A stretch of 64,000 nt of DNA from Tipula vernalis (Eukaryota > Arthropoda > Insecta > Diptera > Tipulidae): assembly GCA_958295665.1 (NCBI GenBank), contig OY282558.1:337625106-337689105 (forward strand). The letters are read 5' to 3'. The notes beneath the pieces are model-generated. The model worked only from the letters and a program-made list of their open reading frames with translations, was not told the origin of the DNA and searched no databases. Shown here in pieces: positions 32,801 to 42,142 of the stretch. The first letter of the stretch is position 1. Every line of letters starts with the position of its first letter. Both the position numbers and the translations under genes were made by a program.

Positions 32801-33958
32801 GTTCGCCAGTCTTATTGGCCACTTTATGGTACTACTATCTGCAAGAAGGTTGTTCGAGATTGCAAAGAATGTTTTCGAGCTCGACCGTCTCCTATGTCAC
32901 AATCAATGGGAGATCTACCACCGGACCGTGTAACCGCATCACCACCTTTCTATACAGTAGGAGTGGACTTCGCCGGACCATTCTATGTCCACTACCGAAT
33001 TCGTGGCAAACCACCGACGAAAACCTACTTATGTTTGTTCATCTGCTTCGTGACGAAAGCAATCCATCTGGAATTGGCTTCTGATTTAAGCTAACAATCA
33101 TTTATGGGCTGCTTCAAACGTTTTGTGGCCACCCGAGGTCTCTGCAAACGTGTATTCTCAGACAATGGTACAAATTTTGTCGGGGCAAATTCAGAGTTGC
33201 GCGAGCTTTATGCGTTGCTCACATCCCAACAGCTAAACGATGAATTGCAATCAATGTGTGAAGAAGACCAGATAGAGTGGAGATTCACGCCGCCAGCTAC
33301 CCCTCATTTTGGTGGCCTACATGAGGCAGGTGTAAAACTTGCAAAATTTCATCTGCGTCGTATGATGGGTGTTGCAAGGTTTACATACGAACAGCTGATT
33401 ACTTTGATCAAACAAGTAGAGGCGGTTCTAAACTCTCGACCGCTAGGACCACTCACTAACAGCCTTGATGACATCGATTGCCTGACACCGGGGCATTTTT
33501 TGATTGGGCGACCACTCAATGCATTGCCGATGCCTCATCTAACAGATAGACCTCCGTTAGACACTTGGAAGCAAATTGAGTTTTATCATCGGATCTTCTG
33601 GAAGCGCTGGTCAACTGAATACCTTCAATCTCTCCAACAACGAACCAAATGGACCAGAGCAACACGAAACCTTTCTGTTGGAGAATTAGTAGTTCTGAAC
33701 GATGAAAATCAACCACCGCGTAGATGGAAATTGGGTCGGGTGATCAAGGTTTACAGTGGTCACGATGGTATTGTTCGTGTAGCAGATGTTAAAACTGCCA
33801 ATGGAATCCTGAAGCGCGGAATAGCAAAAATTTGCCGGCTCCCTCAGGACACAATTGAAATGTCTGACCCATTCCAAGGCGGGGAGAATGTTCATGCATC
33901 GACCACCAGCTCCAGATGTCTCATGAACAAAACAGAAAACACATACAATTTAATTTAA
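29888..33958 (+). pseudogene. BEL/Pao gag-protease-(RT deleted)-integrase polyprotein
   Basis: Start at 29888 (MPADPRRSK). Domains: coiled coil (residues about 80-105); DUF1759-type gag from PTFSGGYLEW (125); zinc knuckles CVQCQTSGHTIIRC (about 332) and CYNCLRSDHTVDAC (about 367); retropepsin ALLDSGSQLNF (about 477); RT entry LRVVFDGSAKT (about 765). Within 20 residues the sequence jumps to DLWIHRPAFLL, which in relatives follows RNase H. The palm with YVDD and all of RNase H are thus missing, yet the frame stays open. The integrase follows: H2C2 zinc finger (about 961-1000), VGVDFAGP, SDNGTNFVGA and HEAGVKLAK (D, D, E), and a C-terminal RRWKLGRV domain. A single TAA (33092-33094) splits the integrase after its first Asp. 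The frame closes inside the 3' LTR. Total is about 1,350 residues, against roughly 1,700 in intact relatives. Confidence 0.92.
33878..33888 (+). promoter_or_regulatory. Polypurine tract
   Basis: ggcggggagaa lies directly before the 3' LTR, the usual plus-strand primer position. Confidence 0.75.
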
Positions 33959-34490
33959 CATCTTTATTATTACACATTTATTTATTACAATTTAATTTAA
34001 CATCTTTATTATTACCCATATATTAACCACCCAGTATATTTATTATTTTTGCCATTCAAATATCTATTATTGTAGTTCTGTAACGAAACTAAACATTGTA
34101 AAATTATTATTACCTAAATTTATTAATTAATTACCAATATTTTCTTTAATCACGTACTGTTTGTTACCAATATTTTCTTTAATCACGTACTGTTTGTTGA
34201 TATATATTTGACAGTACAAATTAAGTATAGTCGATTTCATGTAAGAATTATATTATACCATTTACCTTATGTTGTATAACAAGAAAATCGTTGCCAACTT
34301 CATTATTTCTGGCTATACATGTATTAGTCTCAAATATGTGTTAACAACGAAAAATAATTAATAAAATCAGATACATTTTGAACGTCAAATAAAAAACATC
34401 AACCATTCAAATTCTAAAGTTTTTTTTTTTAATAAATTTAAATTGCAAAAAAAAGGGTAACAACAGCACAAAAAAGCTTGTGCTCCAACA
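33889..34490 (+). repeat. 3' LTR of BEL/Pao element
   Basis: Same length and, as read, same sequence as 29020-29621. Confidence 0.93.
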
Positions 34491-35950
34491 GACTTCATGT
34501 AAAGCTTGGTTCCAGTAACTAGCCGATTGCTTTAATCCATATACGCTTTTCTTCGGTCGGCACACAAGATGTTATTCGTTTTCTTTAACAAAAACTGGTG
34601 GTTGTTTCATAAATAAAGTTTCTGCGACTGTTCCGTTCAAAAATGCCGCCTTTGCCTCGAAATGGAATACAGCCATTTTTTTCTTTCACTGCAATCGATA
34701 AAAGAAATCGAAATGTTGTTTGCTTTACCACAGGTGCAAACATCTCGTCATAATCTTCCCCGTATCGTTGTGAAAAGCCTTGTGCCACTAGCCTAGCTTT
34801 GAATCGACAAACGGAACCGTCCGTTTCATTTTTCACTTTAAATACCAACTTACATCCAATAGGTTTTCCTCCTTTAGGTATTTCAGTCAAAACCCAAGTT
34901 TGGTTTTCGTTCAGTGAGTGTTTGTCCTCCTGCATGGCACTCTTCCATTCGTCTTTATGTTCACATGTAACTGCTTCTTTTAAATTTTTGGGTTCCTTGA
35001 TATAATGAACAACAAGTATATCGCTTATTAGTCGTTTTGGCGGAACTCCCTTCTTTATTCGTGTCGAATGCCGTAACTCACCAGCATCGTTGTTGTCAAT
35101 TAAAGTAACATTGCCGTTTGCCGATCCAGAATGTAGCTATGTGTGTTCCGAATATTCACTTTTCGCTTCTTTTCAATCCCTTTTGTCACCGTCTCTTTAA
35201 AGACAAACTACACATCTCGGCTGATTACACCTTTCTTGTTGACGAAACTTAACATCTGTACGCTTTCTTTGCATTATCATATCCAATCAGAACAGCTTCC
35301 ATTGCTTTCGAGTCGAATTATTGCTGTTTTTCGTCTGCTACGTGTACAAAACATTTCGATCCGAATTTATGAAAATGTTTAACACTTGGTCGCTTACCAA
35401 ACCAATGTTGAAATGGCGTCTTTTCTACTGCTTTTGTCGGCAATTGATTTTGTTTGACATTTGCCATGGTCACGGCTTCTCCCCAGAACGTATACCCTAG
35501 ACCGGCATCTAATAGCATGTATCTTGCCATTTCAATAAGCGTACGATTCTTGCGTTCTGCGCCACCATTTTGCTGGGGGGGTGACGGAAGCGGTTCAGAT
35601 TTACGCCGCAACAGGTAGATTATTGTGAATCTCGAAAAATCGTCAATGAATGTTACGATGTATTCCTTACCAGATGGTGTTTGCGTTTGCATATGCCCGC
35701 TAACGTCAGAATAGACTAAATCGAGAACAGCGATCGATTTTCCGATTCCTTAGGGGGTTTTATTCTGATCATCTTTCAATTTAGGCAAATTTCGCAGTTC
35801 ACTATGCCGTCTACTAGACCTTAGCGTGCTATTGGTGCATACACATACTTACACGTTCTGATGCGATATTCGCTATTTTTGGTTCTCTCAACTTTTACAA
35901 TTTACCAAAAATGTCTCCAACGTCAATCTGCCGTTTGTTATCTCTAGTGC
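34491..35950 (-). pseudogene. copia integrase and RT N-terminal part
   Basis: Minus strand, from the right: pre-integrase scraps, then SGKEYIVTFIDDFSRFTIIYLLRRKSE, the integrase core with its first Asp (35318-35692). The next residues are SPPQQNGGAERKNRTLIEMA, which contains the catalytic Glu. The roughly 70 residues between, including the second Asp, are deleted. Further left come PFQHWFGKRPSVKHFHKFGS, and in 34585-34935 NENQTWVLTEIPKGGKPIGC, FKARLVAQGFSQRYGEDYDE and FAPVVKQTTFRFLLSIA (RT fingers). A frameshift follows, then VYGLKQSASYWNQALHEV up to the BEL insertion point. Inactive. Confidence 0.9.
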
Positions 35951-36057
35951 GAATTTCACAATTTTCACAATCGAAGCTAACTCTGTTTCCTTTTTGTGTT
36001 AACTGCTTCACTAATAACGCAAATAATTCAACAAGAAAATCATTTATTGGTATAGAT

Positions 36058-37140
36058 AGGTCGACGACGTAATAATATTATTCGATGGAACACTTAGACA
36101 ATTAGACATTTTGCACCAATATATAAACAACATACACAAGAACATAAAATTTACATTAGAGGTAGAAAAAAATAATTGCATCAATTTTCTGGATTTAACC
36201 ATTCAAAATACAAATCACTAACACCAATTTAAAATATACAGAAAACCAACGCAAACAAACCACACAATACACAATACCTCAAATCATCCATTTCAACACA
36301 AAATAGCCGCATATAACCACATGCTCAATAGACTTAATCAAATACCAATGACCAACAGAAATTACATGGAAGAACTAAATACAATTATACAGATCGCAAT
36401 AGAAAATGGATACACAGAGAACATAATATAGCGTATGAACACCAAAATAAAAAACAAAATAAATAATCACAATTTAACTACACTTTACACAAATTACATA
36501 AAAAATATATAACAGTGAATTATGACCACATCACCAGCAATATAATGACGAAAGTATTGAAAAATTACGGATATACGATAGCACATAAAACCAACAATAA
36601 ATTACAACAAAAATTAAAAACACAGCACAACAATAAATTGGACAGTGGTGTCTATAAATTAACTTGTAGCAACTGCACGAAATACTATATCGGACAAACG
36701 GGTAGGTTATTCGAGAAACGTTTTAAGGAGCACGTATCGGAATTAAATATTAGAAAAGTAATTAATATAAAATCAAATTTCGCGCAACATTTATATGATG
36801 AAAAACATTCATATAACAACATACAGACAAATATGCACATTATGCACAGAATGGTCAATGGCAACATTATGAATCGGATGGAAGGATTAGAAATATATAA
36901 ACGACGAAAATATCCACTATTGCTCAATGACAAAGTAAACACCAAGCCAAACAAACTATCCGAGATGATAATACATATCCACAACAACAGGTAGTTGAAG
37001 TTTAACAACATCGCGAAAATTATATGTAGACAAATTATTCAGTAGAAGTTTCAAACCTGAAGAAGGATGTAATATCCGAAACCGGTAGTTACAAAAATTA
37101 AATAATTATAAATTATAATTATAAATACATATATCACAAT
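36058..37140 (+). pseudogene. Truncated Penelope-like element (RT tail plus GIY-YIG)
   Basis: It starts inside the RT active-site box (DDVIILFDGT, about 36062-36092). An eroded RT thumb follows, then an open frame (36515-36994). That frame holds GVYKLTCSNCTKYYIGQTG, RLFEKRFKEHVSEL, a His in QHLYDEKHS, and NRMEGLEIYKRRKYPLLLND. This is the complete GIY-YIG domain with Cys-Cys and the YYIGQTGR core; it is better preserved than in the copy at 1.1-3.1 kb. The 3' region carries cctgaagaaggatgtaatat followed by ccgaaac (about 37052-37078), a hammerhead-like motif. It is inserted in copia between gag and integrase, opposite in strand. Confidence 0.88.
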
Positions 37141-37204
37141 AAGAAAGTCTTCTTTAAAAAATTTGTTAATTGTTTTTTTAATGTGTTTTATAAATATTCT
37201 TATA

Positions 37205-37727
37205 AATAATAACAAAAAAATCCTTCGGCGCAAAACTTACTGGAGTATTTACGTACATGTCCTTTCTCTTTGCAAAAGTAACATTTAGTCTATGGTGTCG
37301 CCTTCATTGACACCTTCAACGCAGCTTTTTCACATTCTTCGCTTATAATCTGCGATGATTTTTGATCGAACCAAACTCGAACTTTGTTCCTCCTCCGATT
37401 GCACTTATAATGCGGTTATTAGCCCATCATAACTCTTCGGCAGCGATCGCTGTCTCATAATTGTTCGCAGAACAAACACACGATAACCAGGAGTATCCTT
37501 TTCGTGGAATTATTTGATCGCGTTGGCTGCCTTCTACTGAGAGTGCAATGCAACTAGGTGCCTTTTCATCTTTTATAGTCCAATCTGGGGTAACTGGACT
37601 TGGCACTGCATCTTTTATAATATTCCACGCACCTTTTTCCCTTAACAACATTTCTATTTTGTATCACCAGTTGCAATAATTCTCAGAATTCAATTTGGCA
37701 ATCGTGTTTTGAAATCAGTCGTCATTT
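37205..37727 (-). pseudogene. copia gag
   Basis: Begins at an ATG (37727) with MTTDFKTRLP, then YKIEMLLREKGAWNIIKDAV and DEKAPSCIALSVEGSQ (in 37427-37651), the copia capsid start. A CCHC-type knuckle KCYFCKEKGHVRKYSSKFC (about 37280-37220) follows, with the last expected Cys of the core replaced by Ser. Stops occur (for example after NCNW). The Penelope-like fragment cuts it off at about 37205. Integrase resumes at 35950. Confidence 0.8.
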
Positions 37728-38121
37728 TCACGTGTACATTTTTGGACAAATTTTCGAACTCTAAAATATTCTATTTTGAACAATTTGCAAAAATATTAGT
37801 ATCTAGCGATTTGCCAGCCTATAATCTGTTAGAATCCAAGGGAATTTTTGTTTGTTGACTTTCATAGAACGAATTATGGTTCCAATGAGCCAACCAAGTC
37901 AATGGCTAGAATTTTTAATGAGTTTTACCATTTATTTAATTTTGAGAGATCCAGAGTGTATTTTCGTAAGGCAATCAGAAATTGCAATTTTTAATCTCAT
38001 TTTACGTTTTTAAAGTTTTCGTTTTTTCATGTTCCGTATTGTTAGTATTCCTTTTATTTTTTTTTTTAATCTATAAAAATTCTTTTTTACTATTCATTAA
38101 GTTTTTAACTGTAGAATAGAT

Positions 38122-38124
<3 letters not shown>

Positions 38125-38168
<44 letters not shown>
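38125..38168. repeat. (TAAA)n microsatellite
   Basis: About eleven tandem taaa units adjoining the right outer direct repeat. Confidence 0.95.
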
Positions 38169-38169
<1 letters not shown>

Positions 38170-38268
38170 AGAATAGCAGTAGATGATTTAAGAAATGCAA
38201 ATAATTAGCCCTATGATTCAAGATATTTAGGAATGATTTTATTTGTTCTGTATAAATAAAACACGTCT
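38169..38268. repeat. Right outer direct repeat (possible copia LTR remnant)
   Basis: Partner of 27951-28055; similarity fades just after acacgtct. Confidence 0.5.
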
Positions 38269-38289
38269 GGAGTGGTCGGCAACGAACAT

Positions 38290-39150
38290 TTTCGGCAGCA
38301 CTCTGCGGTTGAGTTGTTCCACTTTTTAAAAATTTGGCGTAAAACAACACTCCAAATGTAATAGTTTCTTAACTTTACAATTAGCTAAACAAAACACGAA
38401 TAATTTGCTGAATTTTCTTTACCATCTGTTTTCGTTTTTTAGTAGCGAAAATAAAAATTCAAAAGGTAAGCTGTACATACTTACGTAGAACTACATCTAG
38501 GTGGTGTGTCATATAAAAGCTGCTAGCTAAAAGCAGTTTACGTTTTTCTGAGAAAGATTGAACAGAGCTTACTTCTATATTTTATTTGTAGCTCCTGACT
38601 TCAGTGATTCGGTGGTTATGTATCGCAATTATACAATATTTTTAGACATGTTTTTGGAAAACAGATATGCATAATAAATTAGATTAATCCAAAATTTAAT
38701 TTATTTTAGGCAATTGTTCAAAATGATATTTAAATTCAAAAATAGTTGAGCTGTTTTTTAAACCACCCTGTACATATTTATTTAATATTTTATGCTAAGA
38801 AAGATAAATTTAAGTTACATTTGGAATGAATAAACGAAAACTCTCTAAGTTGGCGCATATCCCTTGTCCTCAACAGTTTATCGCAAAACAGACGGTGTTA
38901 CTCGCCTAACATGACCTAAGGCTACTTAGGCTTCCATTGTCACTACAGTGCGGAAACTGCTCCTAAAAGAGAAACGGTCGGATGAACAGGACAAAATGTA
39001 GGTGCACATTTTTAACATTCACGTATTTGTTAATTTTTCGAAATTTTAGCGCTTTTTTACTTAATGTGTCTTTCAATTTCAAAATACCCAATAATACACA
39101 ACATTACCAAACGACAAGGTATATGGAGTTCAATCTTCAAGAATTTTATT
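38290..39150. other. No recognisable gene
   Basis: AT-rich. A segment ending aaaccaccctgtaca at about 38760-38775 looks like the end of a small DNA transposon or MITE, but its partner was not found. Confidence 0.35.
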
Positions 39151-39151
39151 T

Positions 39152-39860
39152 TTAATACTGGGTTTGTTTTTCTAGGGCATGCCAGGCACAAATTAATAAG
39201 GCTTCCCCACAAGCTCCTATAGGTCGTCTGTAGGAAAGAGAATCAAGGTTAGCGGAGACGTTAGCATCTGAAATCATTCGGCATGCTCGATCCTGAACTC
39301 GGTCGAGGGCAACTAGGTTGGTTTTCGGTGTGTCAGCCAAAATATGTAACTTATGTTCCGAGATGAACTTATATTTCAGTTCTGTCCGATATATGTATGA
39401 TTCATAAATCATAGTCTTAAACTATGGGGCTAAGTATCCAATGCTTATATGTTCCCCATTCCTAAATATGGTGCATATTTGTTGTTCATACCGGTGGAAT
39501 TCCCCGACTGAAACTTCAGCAAATCTCTCTGTGAGACAGTTGTTCTACGATGAAATCGAAGGGGAGGGTACCGTAATCAGCATAAAAATGAATTGGATTG
39601 ATGGTTATCGGATAATCATTAATGAAAATAAAAAAAGTTCCGTGGATAGGACGGATCCATGAGGGACACCAATATTTAATATATGGGGAACTAAAGTCCC
39701 GCCATTCACCACTTAAATTCTGCTGCAAAAAAAAGTTTTCTCTCAACTTATACAGTATAAAGTCTTGAGCTATGCTGCTGATGAGGTTAAATAAATCACT
39801 GATCGCTTGCCCACGTTGACACCAGTAGTGGCGGTCTAGGCCATTGGTGTTTTTACAGGT
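39152..39860 (-). pseudogene. Non-LTR RT fragment (Jockey-type), palm to C-terminus
   Basis: Minus-strand order: FILYKLRENFFLQQNLSGEW (about 39760), then NIGVPHGSVLSTELF (RT motif B, about 39675). In the next frame come FINDYPITINPIHFYADYGT (active site YADY, second Asp lost). Far downstream is the C-terminal box TNLVALDRVQDRACRMISD, ANLDSLSYRRPIGACGEALL (39152-39412). The motif order matches Jockey-clade RTs, but between active site and C-terminus only about 100 bp remain, so an internal deletion is likely. Decayed. Confidence 0.75.
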
Positions 39861-40829
39861 ATTTCACCAGAATAAAATTGATTATTGTTTATATTACCTA
39901 AGAAAGGACAGAGGTAATGGCTTTCGAGCGACAATTCTTCGCGGGTCAGATTTCCTGCCCTTCTTGCGCTTAGGATTAACATTAGCAATTCTCAAGATTG
40001 AAGTGAAACAGAATAGATAAAAGTTTAGTCAAAGATTTGTAACAGTTTTTAAAAACCGATGCTAGTTAATTTGCAGACATGAATGTCTGCAAGAACTTTA
40101 GTAACTATTCTAAATATAAATTTTATATATAAAGTAACGGTGTTTGCACAAGGAAAAAAAGTAGACGGACTTTAAGGGTCATTGATACGTAATCGTATTG
40201 GTGTCTAGAAAATTCTGATTTTGTAGTTACTTATATTACCTACACGCAGCGCTGTCGCTAAACTTTTTTGGCGCCACAGGTAGAATATTTTTTTGCTCTT
40301 CACTTTGATGAGAATTCTAAAATCAATTTTGTTTGAAAAATGTTGGCACGCACAGAATTTACACCGCAAGCAATTTGTTTTGAACGTTTCGCAGAAAAAG
40401 TTAAAAGTGGATTATATCGAAAAAGGATTATGTTAGTTCAAATGGATTTTTGTAATGGATTTCGTGCATAAATTTAATGTAATAAAACAAGTTTGATAAA
40501 AGGAATAGCTTTTCTAAACCTGCGCTTTACAAGAAGTTCTGAATAGTAAAGGCGAACAAAAACAGCTTAACCAGCAAGCGGCAACCTTGCTGTACATTCT
40601 ATTTTAATTGAGGTGTGCTCAAATTAGAATGTGTGAGCATGAGGTGGATATTGGTTAAAAAAATTTAAGAGGTTCTCAAGCCTAATGGAAGCAACTTGCT
40701 TAGTTTTTTTCTGTTTCGATTACTTTGCATCCTTGTGTGCTTTTCCTTTTAATTCTAAATCACATTCGATAAGTATTGTTTGATGAGTAAACATCATAAT
40801 TAATTTGTATCAATAATATTGAAGTTTAA
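39861..40829. other. No recognisable gene
   Basis: Possibly includes further 5' remains of the preceding non-LTR fragment; no motif is clear. Confidence 0.35.
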
Positions 40830-40981
40830 TTTACGGCTATTCTACCAAGTTTATTGTGTAAAATACGTTAAATATAATTGTAATAAATAAAAAATAAAAA
40901 ATATAATAGTTACATATAAAGTGTGAAGTGTCAATAATATAGTTTTCTACGGTATAATTAACGTTACAAGGCGCCCCGGAT

Positions 40982-42142
40982 ATGGATAATACACCGAAAC
41001 CGAAAATATTTGGGAGCAATTCTAAATTGGTCCCTTCTGCCAATACGTTTAGTAGTTTAAATCCCGATAAAGATTTAAATGAAGTTAATGACGAAGGCGA
41101 GGTTATTATATGTAAAACTTCATCAAAAATTACCATACCGCCAATAACTGTTGCGAATACCAGTCTGAATGACCTTTAACCTAAAATAAACTCAATTTCA
41201 TTGAATAAAAAAGTGAATTATAAAATTATATCGATTGGTTGTAAAATATTTTGCCAAACAACGGATGATTATGACAAGGTAATAAACTACCTGAAAAATA
41301 GCAATATAAATTTTTTTGTTATGCAAAAGCAGAAGACAAACCTTTCAAAGTAATTCTGAAGGGTTTACCTGATTTTGAGCTTGGTGAGCTAAACAACATC
41401 TTAAATGAAGAAAAAATTCCCAAACCAATTAATAAAGAAATTAAAACAGTCTACTGAAGGAAAAGAAATTAATAGTCAAATTTATCTGTTTTACTACAAA
41501 AACGATGTTAAACTGGGTGAGTTAAGAAAGATAAGATCCATTTACAACATTATTGTATCGTGGGAAAGACAGCTCCCACGCAGATACGGACCAACACAAT
41601 GCCGTAATTGCTAAATGTACGGACACGGTACTTAAAACTGTCACATGTGTACTAAATGTATGATGTGTGGTGCAGCTCATAAAACCATCGATTGTCCTGT
41701 TACTAAATTGGAACTACCGGCTCGTGAAACGAAATATAAATGTGCCAACTGCGAAGGACCTCACTCAGCTAACCACCCTATGTGCCCTAAGAAGATACAA
41801 TATAACGAGATTGTTAGCAAAACTCGTCAAAATAAAACGTCAATCAATAGACGAGCAACGTGCCCCCCGGTATTTGATAATGTTCAATTCCCTGGATTGC
41901 GGCCACCTAAAGTAAACTTTAACACTCTATTTGGGAATGGTTCTTCGGTGAACAATAATAGCGGTACATCTTGGGAAAAACCCAATATAAAGCCAAATAC
42001 CAATAATCTGTTTTCCCCGAATAAGATTATAGAAATCGTTGGTGAATTACTGTCAAGAATAATGCAGTGTAAAACTACCATTGAACAAATGCAACTAATA
42101 TTTGAATTTTCTTTTAGATATTGTAATGACCAGTCAAAATAA
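40982..42142 (+). pseudogene. Jockey-like ORF1 (gag, zinc knuckles)
   Basis: The RNA-binding nucleocapsid-like protein starts at 40982 (MDNTPKPKIFGSN). A Pre-C2HC-type region reads KPFKVILKGLPDFELGELNN in a second frame (about 41335-41400). In the first frame it continues with LGELRKIRSIYNIIVSWER, GPTQCRNC, then after stops CTKCMMCGAAHKTIDC and YKCANCEGPHSANHPMC. These are three zinc knuckles of the CX2CX4HX4C pattern, with one Cys position disturbed by stops at 41612 and 41633. A stop also sits at 41177. It ends at 42142, overlapping ORF2. Confidence 0.82.

Larger units (their letters stand above)
29020..34490 (+). mobile_element. BEL/Pao retrotransposon with identical-looking LTRs and a deleted RT
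   Basis: Two 602-bp LTRs (29020-29621, 33889-34490; tgttcatg...ctccaaca) read the same throughout by eye. A primer-binding site follows the first LTR, and a polypurine tract precedes the second. The flanks gacct (29015-29019) and gactt (34491-34495) look like a 5-bp target duplication with one change. The host is the copia RT gene, whose frame is restored by removing the element and one TSD. The coding region lacks the RT core and RNase H, so this copy could not transpose alone. Confidence 0.93.
27950..38290 (-). mobile_element. Ty1/copia element, minus strand, twice interrupted
   Basis: Copia coding pieces lie in the right minus-strand order: gag (37727-37205), integrase and start of RT (35950-34491), then the rest of RT and RNase H (29019-28190). 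They are separated by a BEL/Pao element (29020-34490) and a truncated Penelope-like element (about 36058-37200). A shared segment outside both ends (27951-28055 and 38169-38268, direct orientation) may be what remains of the LTRs. Confidence 0.85.

Noticed and set aside
30061..33895. Minus-strand ORFs inside the BEL polyprotein
   Set aside because: Shadows of the long plus-strand frame; no motifs.
27951..38268. Calling the outer 100-bp direct repeats definite copia LTRs
   Set aside because: Similarity is short, boundaries lack clear TG/CA ends, and a TATA-like motif points the other way; kept only as a possibility.
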